A stretch of 64,000 bases of DNA, taken from NCBI RefSeq assembly GCF_002994045.1, contig NZ_MQUC01000003.1:2642501-2706500 (forward strand), read 5' to 3'. Below, piece after piece: positions 53,091 to 61,912 of this stretch. The notes below the pieces were generated by a model. It was not told the DNA's origin and made no database searches. It saw nothing but the letters and a program-made list of their open reading frames with translations. Position 1 is the stretch's first letter. The number at the start of each line of letters is the position of its first letter. Origin of the DNA: Nonlabens agnitus (GTDB lineage Bacteria; Bacteroidota; Bacteroidia; Flavobacteriales; Flavobacteriaceae). The translations under genes and the position numbers were made by a program.

Positions 53091-54035
53091 TTACTTCAAA
53101 CTCTCCTTAATATCTGCCATCAACTTCAAACCACCATTGTTGAGGATGTGTTCCGCTTTCGCGAAAGCGAACTCTTCCAAATCGTGCCAGTCCAAGCTTT
53201 CTGAAATACCGGTAGTCTGAATGCGTTGTTTTCCATCAAGCGACAACAAACAGCCCGTGAAATGCAATCTACCTTGTTTAATGACCGCATATGCACCTAT
53301 GGGCGCCGTACAACCGCCTTCCAGACGGCGTAAAAAGAATCGCTCTACATCCACACATTTTTGAGTGTCGAGATGGTTGAGCTGTGCCACGGCATCTACC
53401 ACATCTGTGTTTTCCTTCATCGCGGCTACCATCATGGCACCTTGCGCTGGTGCTGGGATAAAACTATCTAGATGTGAATATTCTAGACTATAGGAACCGC
53501 GCAAATTCTTGAGGATATTGATGCGTTCCAGACCAGCTTTGGCAAATATAGCAGCATGCCAGTCGGTATTGTTTTGAAGTTTTGCAAGCCTAGTGTTCAC
53601 ATTACCGCGCAAATCCACCACCTTGTGCAAAGGATACATGTTGAGCCACTGTGACTTGCGGCGCAAACTACCCGTTGCGATCGTCATGTGATCGTCAGGA
53701 TTGAAGGTCGATTTATAAACCAAGATATCGCGCTGGTCAGCGCGTTCCAGGACCGCTGCCTGGATCATGCCTTTGGGCAGCTGTGTAGGCACGTCCTTAA
53801 GACTGTGAACGGCAATGTCGATCTCACCTTTAACAAGAGCAACATCCAGTGTTTTGGTAAAGATGCCTGTAATTCCCATCTCGTACAGCGGCTCGTCCAG
53901 ATTGAGGTCACCTTGGGATTTTACGGGAACAAGTAGGGTTTGATGTCCTCGTGATTCCAATTCGTTTTGAACCGTGCGCGCTTGCCACATGGCCAGCTCG
54001 CTATCGCGAGTTCCTATGCGTATCTGTTTAGTCAT
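53091..54035 (-). CDS. hemC: hydroxymethylbilane synthase (porphobilinogen deaminase)
   Basis: 314 residues from ATG 54035 (MTKQIRIGTRDSELAMWQA). It joins four porphobilinogen units into hydroxymethylbilane. The cofactor-attachment cysteine is C242 in RLEGGCTAPIGAYA, and the catalytic Asp lies in HSLKDVPTQLP (D81). The start overlaps the end of hemA by 8 nt. A palindrome copy gives AFAKA in the C-terminal domain 3 (EEFAFAKAEHIL). hemB is 17 kb upstream. Confidence 0.95.
   Translation of the reverse strand: MTKQIRIGTRDSELAMWQARTVQNELESRGHQTLLVPVKSQGDLNLDEPLYEMGITGIFTKTLDVALVKGEIDIAVHSLKDVPTQLPKGMIQAAVLERADQRDILVYKSTFNPDDHMTIATGSLRRKSQWLNMYPLHKVVDLRGNVNTRLAKLQNNTDWHAAIFAKAGLERINILKNLRGSYSLEYSHLDSFIPAPAQGAMMVAAMKENTDVVDAVAQLNHLDTQKCVDVERFFLRRLEGGCTAPIGAYAVIKQGRLHFTGCLLSLDGKQRIQTTGISESLDWHDLEEFAFAKAEHILNNGGLKLMADIKESLK
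53152..53171. repeat. palindrome copy (19/20) inside hemC
   Basis: One change at position 2. Read on the minus strand as AFAKA in the third domain, in a surface helix. Confidence 0.9.
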
Positions 54036-55290
54036 GCGCAATGGTCTGTGCGTCTAGTTTGAAGACTTTGTTGAGCAATTCAATGGCTTGCTGTGTGTTT
54101 TCATCTTCATCGCGCAAATGGTTAGCAAAATGACCTGCAATTTTCTGAATGATACGATCTGCAAGAACATCGGCTTGTTCTTGATTGAAGTTGTCAATTT
54201 TGGTGCGGTTGCTCTTGATTTCTGCCTCTTTGAGTAAGGACAGTTTATTCTTGAGGGCAAACATGGTAGGCGCAAACTTGCGAGACTCGCGCCAGGCGTC
54301 AAACTCTGCCGTGATCTCTGCAATGATTTCTTGCGCTTGTGGTATAAAATGCTCTCGGTTTTGGAGTGTGCTTTCGGTGATTTGAGAAAGCTCGTCCAGA
54401 TGAATAAGCGTCACATTTTCCAGTTCGCTTACATCAGGATCTACATTGCGTGGTATGGAAAGATCCAATAGCAATAAAGGCCTATTGGTAACAATAAGAT
54501 TTTTAGAAACCGTAGGGTTTTGTGCGCCAGTAGCGACAATCATAATATCAGTTCCTGCGATTTCTTCTTCCAATTGTGCATAATCTCGCACGACCAGGTC
54601 AAACTTACCAGCGATGCGCTCTGCGCGATCTTTGGTACGATTGATTAGTGTGATTTGTTTGTTTTGCGTGTGTTTGATCAGATTCTCACAGGTATTGCGA
54701 CCTATTTTTCCTGTTCCAAAAAGCAAAATCTTCTTCTCTTGAGCGCGCTCTACCTCATTCAAAATATATTGAACGCTGGCAAAGGAAACCGATGTCGCGC
54801 CACTGCTTAATTGGGTTTCGGTTTTGATGCGTTTGCTGGCCTGTATCACCGCATTGATCAAACGCTCCATATAGGCGTTGAGCAAGCCCAATTTTTTGGA
54901 CTTTTTAAAAGTCATCTTAAGCTGTCCAATGATTTCAAAATCACCTAAGATCTGACTGTCTAGACCTGTTCCTACTTGAAATAGATGCTGGATTGCAGCT
55001 TCTTCTTCATGAATGTAGGCTACTTGCTCAAACTCTTCCATGGTTCCATGGGAATGGGCACAAAGTAACTGAATCAAATCATTGGGATGCTGGGCAAACC
55101 CATATAGCTCTGTACGGTTACAGGTAGAAATGACAGCAAGTGATGGGATTTTTTCTTCTTTTGCCTGCTCCAATAAGTTGGATATGCCGGTATCGCTCAA
55201 TGCGAACGAACCACGCATCTCAGCATCGGCTTTGCGATAACTGATGCCTATGGCATAGAACTTATAAGATTTTCCCGAAACTTGCGGCAT
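54028..55290 (-). CDS. hemA: glutamyl-tRNA reductase
   Basis: 420 residues from ATG 55290 (MPQVSGKSYKFYAIGISYRKAD). First enzyme of the C5 pathway to 5-aminolevulinate, reducing glutamyl-tRNA. The catalytic cysteine is C57 in ISTCNRTELYG; the GTGLDSQILGDFEIIGQ block and the NADPH fold (KILLFGTGKIGRNTCENL) are present. It overlaps hemC and is transcribed divergently from the AraC regulator. A -7 candidate TAATTTTG lies on its strand at 55313-55320. Confidence 0.95.
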   Translation of the reverse strand: MPQVSGKSYKFYAIGISYRKADAEMRGSFALSDTGISNLLEQAKEEKIPSLAVISTCNRTELYGFAQHPNDLIQLLCAHSHGTMEEFEQVAYIHEEEAAIQHLFQVGTGLDSQILGDFEIIGQLKMTFKKSKKLGLLNAYMERLINAVIQASKRIKTETQLSSGATSVSFASVQYILNEVERAQEKKILLFGTGKIGRNTCENLIKHTQNKQITLINRTKDRAERIAGKFDLVVRDYAQLEEEIAGTDIMIVATGAQNPTVSKNLIVTNRPLLLLDLSIPRNVDPDVSELENVTLIHLDELSQITESTLQNREHFIPQAQEIIAEITAEFDAWRESRKFAPTMFALKNKLSLLKEAEIKSNRTKIDNFNQEQADVLADRIIQKIAGHFANHLRDEDENTQQAIELLNKVFKLDAQTIAHD

Positions 55291-55312
55291 GGATTGCTTT
55301 TGCAATAAGTCG

Positions 55313-55320
55313 CAAAATTA
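55313..55320 (-). promoter_or_regulatory. candidate -7 element of hemA
   Basis: TAATTTTG on the minus strand, 22 nt before the ATG, matches the consensus; no good -33 was found. Confidence 0.35.
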
Positions 55321-55428
55321 ATGGTAGCATTTCGTTAAAAATAACGCTAGAGGTTTCATTTTCGTCGCAATGTGCTAATTTTGATGTCAAATGGTGTATT
55401 ATCACTATTAACAATGGTTTTGAGAAGT

Positions 55429-55448
55429 TACGCTTTCGCGAAAGCGTG
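55429..55448. repeat. palindrome copy (17/20), intergenic, between hemA and the AraC gene
   Basis: The inner 18 bp ACGCTTTCGCGAAAGCGT remain perfectly symmetric although two bases differ from consensus; a natural symmetric variant. It lies in the divergent promoter region, 31 bp before the AraC gene. Confidence 0.85.
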
Positions 55449-55479
55449 CTATTTATAATCATTACAAATAAAAATATCT

Positions 55480-56355
55480 ATGAAAAATACCGCTAAAGGA
55501 GCTGCAGAAGTAACGCATATTGAAGATGGGTTTCAAGTGGTGCGCATCAAGAATGAAACCATTGAAAATGTGAGGTTTGAGCATGCCGTGGACCGTACTT
55601 TTATACAGTTTCACTTCTGTTTGAAAGGTAACGTCCAGCTGGCTTTTAACGAGGGCAGCTATCAATTGCCACTTTTAGAACAAAACTCTTATTTGTTGTA
55701 CAATCCTACCAGGGATTTGCCAGTAAACATCGATGTATCGACCAATAGCTGGGTAATCGTTGTGCTGGTTTCCATCAAAAAATTTCACTCGTTGTTCTCG
55801 CCAGATGCAGATCACGTGAGCTTTTTAAGTACAGAAAATAGGGACAAAAAATATTATGTGGATGGAAAGGTATCACCATCTATGGCTGTGGCGCTACACC
55901 AATTGATGAATTATAATTTGAACGACGCGATCAAGCGTTTGTATTTTAAGGGAAAATCCTATGAATTGCTTTCGCTGTATTTCAATACTAAAGATGATCC
56001 AGATACAGAGTCCTGCCCATTTCTAGTCGATGAAAAAAACATGGCCAAAATCAAGATGGCCAAAGACATCATCATCGAGCGCATGACAGATCCACCATCA
56101 CTATCAGACCTGGCACTGGAAATAGGTTTGTCGCTCAAGAAACTTAAAGAAGGTTTCAAGGAAGTGTACGGTGACACGGTTTATGGATTTTTGCTGGATC
56201 ATAAACTGGAATATGCACGCCAGTTGCTGGACAGCGGTCAGCACAATGTCAATGAAGTTGGTCTAAAGGTAGGATACAGTACCGGCAGCCATTTTATTAG
56301 TGCCTTTAAAAAGAAATATGGAACGACGCCTAAGAAATATGTGACGGCGGATTGA
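55480..56355 (+). CDS. AraC family transcriptional regulator
   Basis: 291 residues. An N-terminal cupin-like sensory domain (~20-120, FIQFHFCLKGNVQLAFNEGSYQLP) is joined to a C-terminal AraC DNA-binding domain (~195-288) with two helix-turn-helix motifs (PPSLSDLALEIGLSLKKLKEGFKEVYG and VNEVGLKVGYSTGSHFISAFKKKYGTTPKKY). It is divergent from hemA, so it may regulate heme genes, but this is inference from position. Confidence 0.88.
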   Translation: MKNTAKGAAEVTHIEDGFQVVRIKNETIENVRFEHAVDRTFIQFHFCLKGNVQLAFNEGSYQLPLLEQNSYLLYNPTRDLPVNIDVSTNSWVIVVLVSIKKFHSLFSPDADHVSFLSTENRDKKYYVDGKVSPSMAVALHQLMNYNLNDAIKRLYFKGKSYELLSLYFNTKDDPDTESCPFLVDEKNMAKIKMAKDIIIERMTDPPSLSDLALEIGLSLKKLKEGFKEVYGDTVYGFLLDHKLEYARQLLDSGQHNVNEVGLKVGYSTGSHFISAFKKKYGTTPKKYVTAD

Positions 56356-57015
56356 TTATTTCTTGCGGTAAACCTTGTCAACCTCATCTGTCTTTATCAA
56401 GGATAATTTCCCATGCCGTAACATCCAGTTGTGTGAGGTGATTTGTAGAATGTTTTTATAGTAATGATCAGATATAAGGATTCCTTTTTGGGATCCTTTT
56501 TCTTTGATGAGTTCTTGCACGCGCTGGATTTGTAAAGGTGCTAGTCCAGAAAACGGCTCGTCCAGCATCAGGAATGGATGCGGCAAATAGAACACCAATA
56601 AAAACTCTAAAAAGCGGCGCTCGCCCATGGAAAGAATACCCACTTTTTTGTGGTGCATGGAATGCAACATGGGCTCGTAGAGGATCTTGTCTTGATTTTC
56701 GTGATCTGGATACCAAAATTGAACTACATCTGTCACCTTGACTCCTTTTATCACAAACGGATCCTGCGGTAAATAAGCTACATGCTGCAGATGCTGTTGG
56801 GTCAAATCAACCGAGTGCTCGTCAACAAACGCATGGTAATCTGCTTTTTTGTTACTGCCAGAGAGGCTTTGCATGAGCGAAGACTTTCCAGCACCATTTA
56901 AACCCAACAAGCCATGGATGTCACCGGTTTTTAATTTGAAATCGATCTGGTCTAGAATCGTTTTGCGACCGTAGGAAAGTTGAAGGTTTTTGATATAAAG
57001 TGTATGCTTATCCAT
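56356..57015 (-). CDS. ABC transporter ATP-binding protein
   Basis: 219 residues, a bare nucleotide-binding domain. Walker A GLNGAGKSSLM, the ABC signature in the unusual form LSMGERRFLEFLLVFYL (canonical is LSGGQ), Walker B PFLMLDEPFSGL, and the switch His in ISDHYYKN are visible. The gene overlaps the following small membrane protein by 8 nt. No full-length permease is adjacent, so its partner is either the 95-residue protein or encoded elsewhere. Confidence 0.9.
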   Translation of the reverse strand: MDKHTLYIKNLQLSYGRKTILDQIDFKLKTGDIHGLLGLNGAGKSSLMQSLSGSNKKADYHAFVDEHSVDLTQQHLQHVAYLPQDPFVIKGVKVTDVVQFWYPDHENQDKILYEPMLHSMHHKKVGILSMGERRFLEFLLVFYLPHPFLMLDEPFSGLAPLQIQRVQELIKEKGSQKGILISDHYYKNILQITSHNWMLRHGKLSLIKTDEVDKVYRKK

Positions 57016-57295
57016 ATATCAAAGTCACTAAGGCCCACAATGGTATCGTGATGATCCAAATAAAAACAGAGGCAAACAAGTACAATTCCCGTTTTCTAAT
57101 CCCGAGATTTTGGAACACAAAACGCTCTTGTTTATAGAAATAATGATAGGCAAGAATACCGATAGGAATACCAAAAGTAGCAAATGTTGCTAGCGTTATT
57201 TGAGGCATAGCACTTGCTAAAGTTGGAAAGGAAATCACCGCAGAGAAGAAGGCTACTCTAACGGCAAACCATAATTTAAGTCGAATGTAGGTCAC
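57008..57295 (-). CDS. small membrane protein coupled to the ABC ATPase
   Basis: 95 residues with three membrane helices (~12-30, ~35-50 and ~73-92) separated by short charged loops (YKQERFVFQNLGIRKRE). Its end overlaps the start of the ATPase gene by 8 nt, so they are translated together. It may serve as an unusual permease or partner. Not recognised. Confidence 0.6.
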   Translation of the reverse strand: MTYIRLKLWFAVRVAFFSAVISFPTLASAMPQITLATFATFGIPIGILAYHYFYKQERFVFQNLGIRKRELYLFASVFIWIITIPLWALVTLIYG

Positions 57296-57317
57296 GTCTT
57301 AAAATTAGAAATTAAAT

Positions 57318-57860
57318 CTAATTCCTAATCTGCATAAGCAATTCCTGATACGACAATTCATTTTCTGGATTTTCTCGCAAGTATTTGTACACTTTATCGA
57401 TCACCTGTTGTGAGGCTCCCAATTCTTGGAATAAACGAACGTCGGTTTCCCAGGTTCTTATATCTCCTTTGGTTTCAGCAAGTTTTTGACTTAGGAGTGC
57501 GATCTGTTTCAACTCTGTATAGTTGGTAGTTTGCTTCATATCGTTGATGCCGGTGAGTAGATCTCCATAAGTCAAGTTGTCGATAAGCTTGTCCTTAGTT
57601 AGCTTTTTGAGTAGTGTTGATAGCGCCTCAATACGACCAAAAAACCGAATGTCATACTCGTCAAGACCGCAGGAACTCAACCTGGATACTTCTCTTTTTA
57701 CCACGGCAGCGCTTTGCAGGGATCCATCTACAAGAAAGGTCATGATTTCATTTTGTACATCACCACAGCTTTGCGGCTTGTCAATGCTCATGGAGACTTT
57801 ATTTTGAGCCACAGCTACCACAGAGAAGCTTGCGAGTAAAATGGTGAAAAGGTATTTCAT
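57318..57860 (-). CDS. secreted protein of unknown function
   Basis: 180 residues from ATG 57860, which gives a clear signal peptide (MKYLFTILLASFSVVAVAQ before NKV); the longer frame to 57974 overlaps the divergent gene. The mature part is helical, with a single Cys pair (CGDVQNE and SSCGLDEYD). I do not recognise a family. It is transcribed with the small membrane protein and ABC ATPase, and may belong to that unit. Confidence 0.6.
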   Translation of the reverse strand: MKYLFTILLASFSVVAVAQNKVSMSIDKPQSCGDVQNEIMTFLVDGSLQSAAVVKREVSRLSSCGLDEYDIRFFGRIEALSTLLKKLTKDKLIDNLTYGDLLTGINDMKQTTNYTELKQIALLSQKLAETKGDIRTWETDVRLFQELGASQQVIDKVYKYLRENPENELSYQELLMQIRN

Positions 57861-57992
57861 AGATAGTTTCAAATATAACAGAACCTGACCTGCGAAAAGA
57901 GTGCCAAAGCAATAACGTCCAAAAACTGTAATTGATACGAATTGAAAAAATTCTGTAGTTTTAAGGTAAACCAAACCAAACCAACTGAACCG

Positions 57993-58421
57993 ATGAAATT
58001 CAAGAAAAAACCAGCAGTCTGGTTCTGGATCGTTGCCGTGCTGCTACTCCTTTGGAATATCATGGGGCTTCTGGCCTTCTTAACTGAAGCCGTTGCGCCG
58101 CAACTCATGACAGAAACCTTTAATCAAGAACAACTAGAAATGTACAATAACCGGCCATCGTGGTACATGTACAATTTTGCCATAGCCGTATTTGCAGGCA
58201 CTTTCTCTTGTATTATGTTGCTCGCGCGCAAGAAATTTGCCGTTACTTTGGCCATTTTTTCTTTTTTAGCGGTGCTTATTAGTACAGGTTATACTGTTTA
58301 TTCTGGCGCCTTGGATCTCGTTGGAATGTCTGATAAAGTCTTGTTTTATCTCGTATTTGTTTTCGGTTTTATATTGGTGCTTTTTGCCATGTTTGCCACA
58401 AGAAAGCGCTGGATCGTTTAA
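57993..58421 (+). CDS. four-helix membrane protein (paralog 1)
   Basis: 142 residues from ATG 57993 (MKFKKKPAVWFWIVAVLLLLWN); a start at 57942 would overlap the divergent gene. Four membrane helices, Trp-rich at the lipid interface, no catalytic motif. The N-terminus KPAVWFWIVAVLLLLWNIMGL is clearly related to the next gene (PTVFWIISFLMLLWSVADL). Confidence 0.65.
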   Translation: MKFKKKPAVWFWIVAVLLLLWNIMGLLAFLTEAVAPQLMTETFNQEQLEMYNNRPSWYMYNFAIAVFAGTFSCIMLLARKKFAVTLAIFSFLAVLISTGYTVYSGALDLVGMSDKVLFYLVFVFGFILVLFAMFATRKRWIV

Positions 58422-58513
58422 GACCGTTGCCGATTATATGAAATATCTAAATGGTCATGAATTGTTTTTACAGGAACATCCTTATTTTTAGAAATACATA
58501 AGATCAATTTTCA

Positions 58514-58942
58514 ATGACGACAAGAACAGCACCACCTACCGTATTTTGGATTATTTCATTTCTCATGCTGTTGTGGAGTGTCGCAGACCTCACCGTTTTT
58601 GTTTTGGATACTTTTATGGCAAACCCGCCATCTTTCGATAACAATTCTGTAACTAATGTTGCTAATGATGAACTGCCACTATGGTATGTTGGGGTTTTGG
58701 CTTTTGCGATCGTCACTGGTACGGCATCCAGCATATTTCTCATCATGCGCAAAAAGATAGCTGCACTACTGGCCTCCATTTCATTTGTGGCTGTAATCAT
58801 GGATGTTGCATTCACTCAATTTGCCTTCAGCCTGGTGGACAATAGCCTTTACAATTGGGATGTTTTATATATCATCCTATTCTTTGATTTGACCTTGCTG
58901 TTTTTCACCCATTATAGCAAGTGGAAAAATTGGATCGCATAG
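58514..58942 (+). CDS. four-helix membrane protein (paralog 2)
   Basis: 142 residues, same length and helix layout as the previous gene, 92 bp downstream, so a tandem duplication. Shared features are the PP/KP-VWFWI start, PLWYVGVLAFAIVTGT against PSWYMYNFAIAVFAGT, and a TRKRW/SKWKNWI-type C-terminus. Function unknown. It converges on the HDAC gene with one base between stop codons. Confidence 0.7.
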   Translation: MTTRTAPPTVFWIISFLMLLWSVADLTVFVLDTFMANPPSFDNNSVTNVANDELPLWYVGVLAFAIVTGTASSIFLIMRKKIAALLASISFVAVIMDVAFTQFAFSLVDNSLYNWDVLYIILFFDLTLLFFTHYSKWKNWIA

Positions 58943-58943
58943 A

Positions 58944-59867
58944 TTACAATAGAATATCTCGTGCAGCGCGATAGGTATTAGTGTGTGCGTCTATGATGAT
59001 CTTGATTTCTGGTGAGTAGCCTCCGCCCATACTGCATTGTACTGGTATGAAGGGTTTTGAAATGTGGTTCGCTTTCGCGAAAGCGGAAAAACTATACTCA
59101 TCGCGCATCTTACAACCTTGAGGTGTCAGGCCCAATCTGCCCAGTTTATCAGTGCTCAACACATCAACGCCAGCGAGGTAGAAGATAAAGTCAGGTTTTT
59201 GTTGTGCAATCAAATCTGGTAGATGGTGGCGTAACTCTTTCAGGAAAGCCTCGTCATTGGTACCATCAGGCAAGGCGATATCCAGATCTGAAGTTTCCTT
59301 TTTAAACGGATAGTTGCTCGCGCCATGCATGGAAAAAGTGAACACGCTGTCGTCGCCGGTAAAGATTTCTGCCGTTCCATTTCCTTGATGTACGTCCAGA
59401 TCCACGATCAAAATCTTTTCAGCATGTCCATGGTGTTGTAAATACCTTGCAGCAATGGCTTGATCGTTGAGCAGGCAAAACGCCTCACCATGATCTGTAT
59501 AGGCATGGTGCGTGCCACCAGCAATATTCATGGCGACCTTGTGGTCGATAGCTTTGAGACAGCCTTCAATAGTGCCTTGAGCGATGCGCAATTCTCTACT
59601 GACCAATTCTTTACTTAAAGGAAAGCCCAGTTTGCGCGCGGCACGCTTGTCCAGCGTCAAGTTTTTAAGGTCGTCCAGGTAATCAGCCGTGTGAACCCGT
59701 AGGACATCAACATCCTCGCACAACTTGCTGGGTTCAAAAAAATCGGCTTCTGTTGCAATACCTTCTAATTTTAATTGCTCTGGCAGCAATTCATATTTGA
59801 TCATGGGGAATCGATGCCCTTCTGGTAACGGATGCTTATAAATAGGATGAAATGCGATAGGAAGCAT
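58944..59867 (-). CDS. histone deacetylase superfamily (AcuC/HDAC-like) hydrolase
   Basis: 307 residues. Motifs of the zinc deacetylase fold are in place: NIAGGTHHAYTDHGEAFCLLND (active-site His pair), KILIVDLDVHQGNGTAEIF (zinc-binding Asp and His), FTFSMHGASNYPF, and YLAGVDVLSTDKLGRLGLT (second zinc Asp). Bacterial members deacetylate polyamines, acetoin-related substrates or proteins; the substrate here is not determined. A palindrome copy gives AFAKA near residue 266 (FSAFAKANHIS). Confidence 0.9.
   Translation of the reverse strand: MLPIAFHPIYKHPLPEGHRFPMIKYELLPEQLKLEGIATEADFFEPSKLCEDVDVLRVHTADYLDDLKNLTLDKRAARKLGFPLSKELVSRELRIAQGTIEGCLKAIDHKVAMNIAGGTHHAYTDHGEAFCLLNDQAIAARYLQHHGHAEKILIVDLDVHQGNGTAEIFTGDDSVFTFSMHGASNYPFKKETSDLDIALPDGTNDEAFLKELRHHLPDLIAQQKPDFIFYLAGVDVLSTDKLGRLGLTPQGCKMRDEYSFSAFAKANHISKPFIPVQCSMGGGYSPEIKIIIDAHTNTYRAARDILL
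59068..59087. repeat. palindrome copy (19/20) inside the HDAC-like gene
   Basis: One change at position 19. Minus-strand phase encodes AFAKA in a C-terminal helix. Confidence 0.9.
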
Positions 59868-60132
59868 GCGAGTGGATGTACAATTTGGAATTCAATACGG
59901 CAAACTGCTATTAATGGTCGTGATTGATCACAACAGCTAACCAGCGACAGTGTTTACAAAATTAAGCCTTGAAAATATGGAAAGACTTAAGAAGATTGTA
60001 ATTGATAAATTCGATAGGCAACGATTTTGCCAGTACCTTTGTGGTAACTTAAACAGAACTCTTGTAATAGCTCAAAATGTTGACAGTGAGTTTTTTAAAT
60101 ATTGAGATTGCAGCTGGTACTAATTCTAAATT

Positions 60133-60585
60133 ATGAAAAAAATAATCTATTTGTTTGCGATAGTGATGATCGCATTTTCCTGTAAAAACGTTGCAGAAGA
60201 TCCGCTAGAAGAAGAAATCGCATCTTTTGATCAATTGACAGAACAAACCATGGAAGTCCACGATGAAGTCATGCCAGAAATGGGACGCCTCATGGACTTG
60301 AGCATTGAAATTGACTCAAAAATGGAAGATGCAGCGTTAAGCGACGCTCAAGTAGAACAACTGTTTGACGCACAGGTACAGCTGGATGAGGCTCACGATG
60401 CCATGATGGACTGGATGAAAGACTATTCTGAAAAGTTTCCTTATGAAGCAGAAACTCCATCTACCATAGAAGAACTGGAAGAGAAGATGCCTATCCTACA
60501 AGCATCTTATAATGAAATAATAAAGGTGAAGAACGACACGCAAGCCGCAATTAAAAATGCAGAAGAGTTGCTGGCCAACTCATAA
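60133..60585 (+). CDS. small helical lipoprotein
   Basis: 150 residues, signal MKKIIYLFAIVMIAFSC followed by KNVAEDPLEEE. The mature protein is long-helical and acidic, with Met-rich heptads (MEVHDEVMPEMGRLMDLSIEIDSKMED), suggesting a helical bundle or coiled coil. Such viral A-type-like lipoproteins are common in Flavobacteria and lack an assigned function. A TACCTTTG sequence at 60034-60041 could be its -7 element, with a 90-nt leader. Confidence 0.65.
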   Translation: MKKIIYLFAIVMIAFSCKNVAEDPLEEEIASFDQLTEQTMEVHDEVMPEMGRLMDLSIEIDSKMEDAALSDAQVEQLFDAQVQLDEAHDAMMDWMKDYSEKFPYEAETPSTIEELEEKMPILQASYNEIIKVKNDTQAAIKNAEELLANS

Positions 60586-60606
60586 CTTTTCCTACAAACT
60601 CTTAAC

Positions 60607-60658
60607 CTTATCTCAAAGACACCTTTAAGCTTCGTTATAAAGGTATCTTTGAGATAAG
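60607..60658 (+). terminator. 21-bp-arm hairpin overlapping the hflX promoter region
   Basis: The arms 60607-60627 and 60638-60658 pair at 20 of 21 positions (the odd one is G-U compatible), with a 10-nt loop, followed by TTGTTTTAT. It terminates the upstream lipoprotein mRNA. The right arm contains TATCTTTG (60644-60651), a perfect -7 element for hflX, whose ATG is at 60672. Thus terminator and promoter overlap. Confidence 0.7.
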
Positions 60659-60671
60659 TTGTTTTATACAT

Positions 60672-61886
60672 ATGCTAGAAACTGATAATCACGAATACGA
60701 AAAAGCCATTCTCATAGGTGTGATCACGCAATCACAAGATGAGGAAAAGCTCAATGAATATATGGACGAGCTGGAGTTCCTTGCCTATACGGCAGGTGCG
60801 ACGGTGCGTAAACGATTTAGCCAGAAAATGGCAAAGCCCAATCCTAAGACCTTTATTGGGACTGGAAAAATGGAAGAGATACAAGCCTATGTCAAGGCCC
60901 ACGATATAGATACCGTCATCTTTGATGATGAACTATCGCCGGCTCAACAACGCAATATTGAAAAAGCACTGGAGGCAAAAATCATTGATCGAACCTATTT
61001 GATCCTGGACATATTTGCCCAACGCGCACAAACCAGTTATGCACGTACTCAAGTGGAGCTGGCTCAATATGAATACCTTTTACCTAGACTTGTGGGATTA
61101 TGGACTCACCTTGAAAGACAAAAAGGTGGTATAGGTATGCGTGGTCCAGGTGAGACAGAAATTGAAACAGATAGACGTATCGTAAGGGACCGAATCACTT
61201 TACTCAAAGCAAAGCTGATTAAGATTGACAAGCAAATGGCCACTCAACGCGGTAATCGCGGTCAACTGGTGCGTGTTGCCTTAGTAGGATATACCAACGT
61301 TGGTAAAAGCACATTGATGAATGTGGTATCAAAAAGCGATGTTTTTGCCGAAAACAAGCTGTTTGCAACGCTGGATACCACCGTGAGAAAAGTGGTAGTC
61401 GGGAATTTACCTTTTCTGTTAACAGACACGGTTGGGTTTATACGCAAACTACCTACACAGCTGGTAGAGTCCTTTAAATCAACTCTAGATGAGGTAAGAG
61501 AGTCTGACTTACTGTTGCATGTGGTTGATATCTCACACGAGTCCTTTGAAGATCACATAGCGTCAGTGAATAAAATTTTGGATGAGATTGATGCCATTGA
61601 TAAGCCTACGATTATGGTGTTCAACAAAATCGATAAATACCAACCAGAAGATTATGATGAAGCTGATCTTATGGTAGAGCGCACCTCAGTTCATTATTCT
61701 TTGGAAGAATGGAAAAACACCTGGATGTCGAGAACTGGCGACGATGTGATTTTTATAAGCGCTATCGAGAAGGAGAATATGGAGCAGTTTCGGAAGAAGG
61801 TGTATGATAAAGTGAGAGAAATACACGTTTCTCGATTCCCATACAATGCTTTTCTATATCCCGATATTATGGGAGAAGAAGAGTAA
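60672..61886 (+). CDS. hflX: HflX family ribosome-associated GTPase
   Basis: 404 residues. N-terminal HflX domain with FIGTGKMEEIQAYV and the LVGLWTHLERQKGGIGMRGPGETEIETDRR linker; G1 is GYTNVGKSTLM, G3 is DTVGFIRKLP, G4 is NKID. HflX splits and rescues stalled ribosomes under heat and other stress. The 14-nt distance from the predicted -7 element gives a very short leader. It is separated from the AsmA-like gene by 26 bp. Confidence 0.95.
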   Translation: MLETDNHEYEKAILIGVITQSQDEEKLNEYMDELEFLAYTAGATVRKRFSQKMAKPNPKTFIGTGKMEEIQAYVKAHDIDTVIFDDELSPAQQRNIEKALEAKIIDRTYLILDIFAQRAQTSYARTQVELAQYEYLLPRLVGLWTHLERQKGGIGMRGPGETEIETDRRIVRDRITLLKAKLIKIDKQMATQRGNRGQLVRVALVGYTNVGKSTLMNVVSKSDVFAENKLFATLDTTVRKVVVGNLPFLLTDTVGFIRKLPTQLVESFKSTLDEVRESDLLLHVVDISHESFEDHIASVNKILDEIDAIDKPTIMVFNKIDKYQPEDYDEADLMVERTSVHYSLEEWKNTWMSRTGDDVIFISAIEKENMEQFRKKVYDKVREIHVSRFPYNAFLYPDIMGEEE

Positions 61887-61912
61887 AAGGTCCCATTTAT
61901 AGCTAGAAATAC

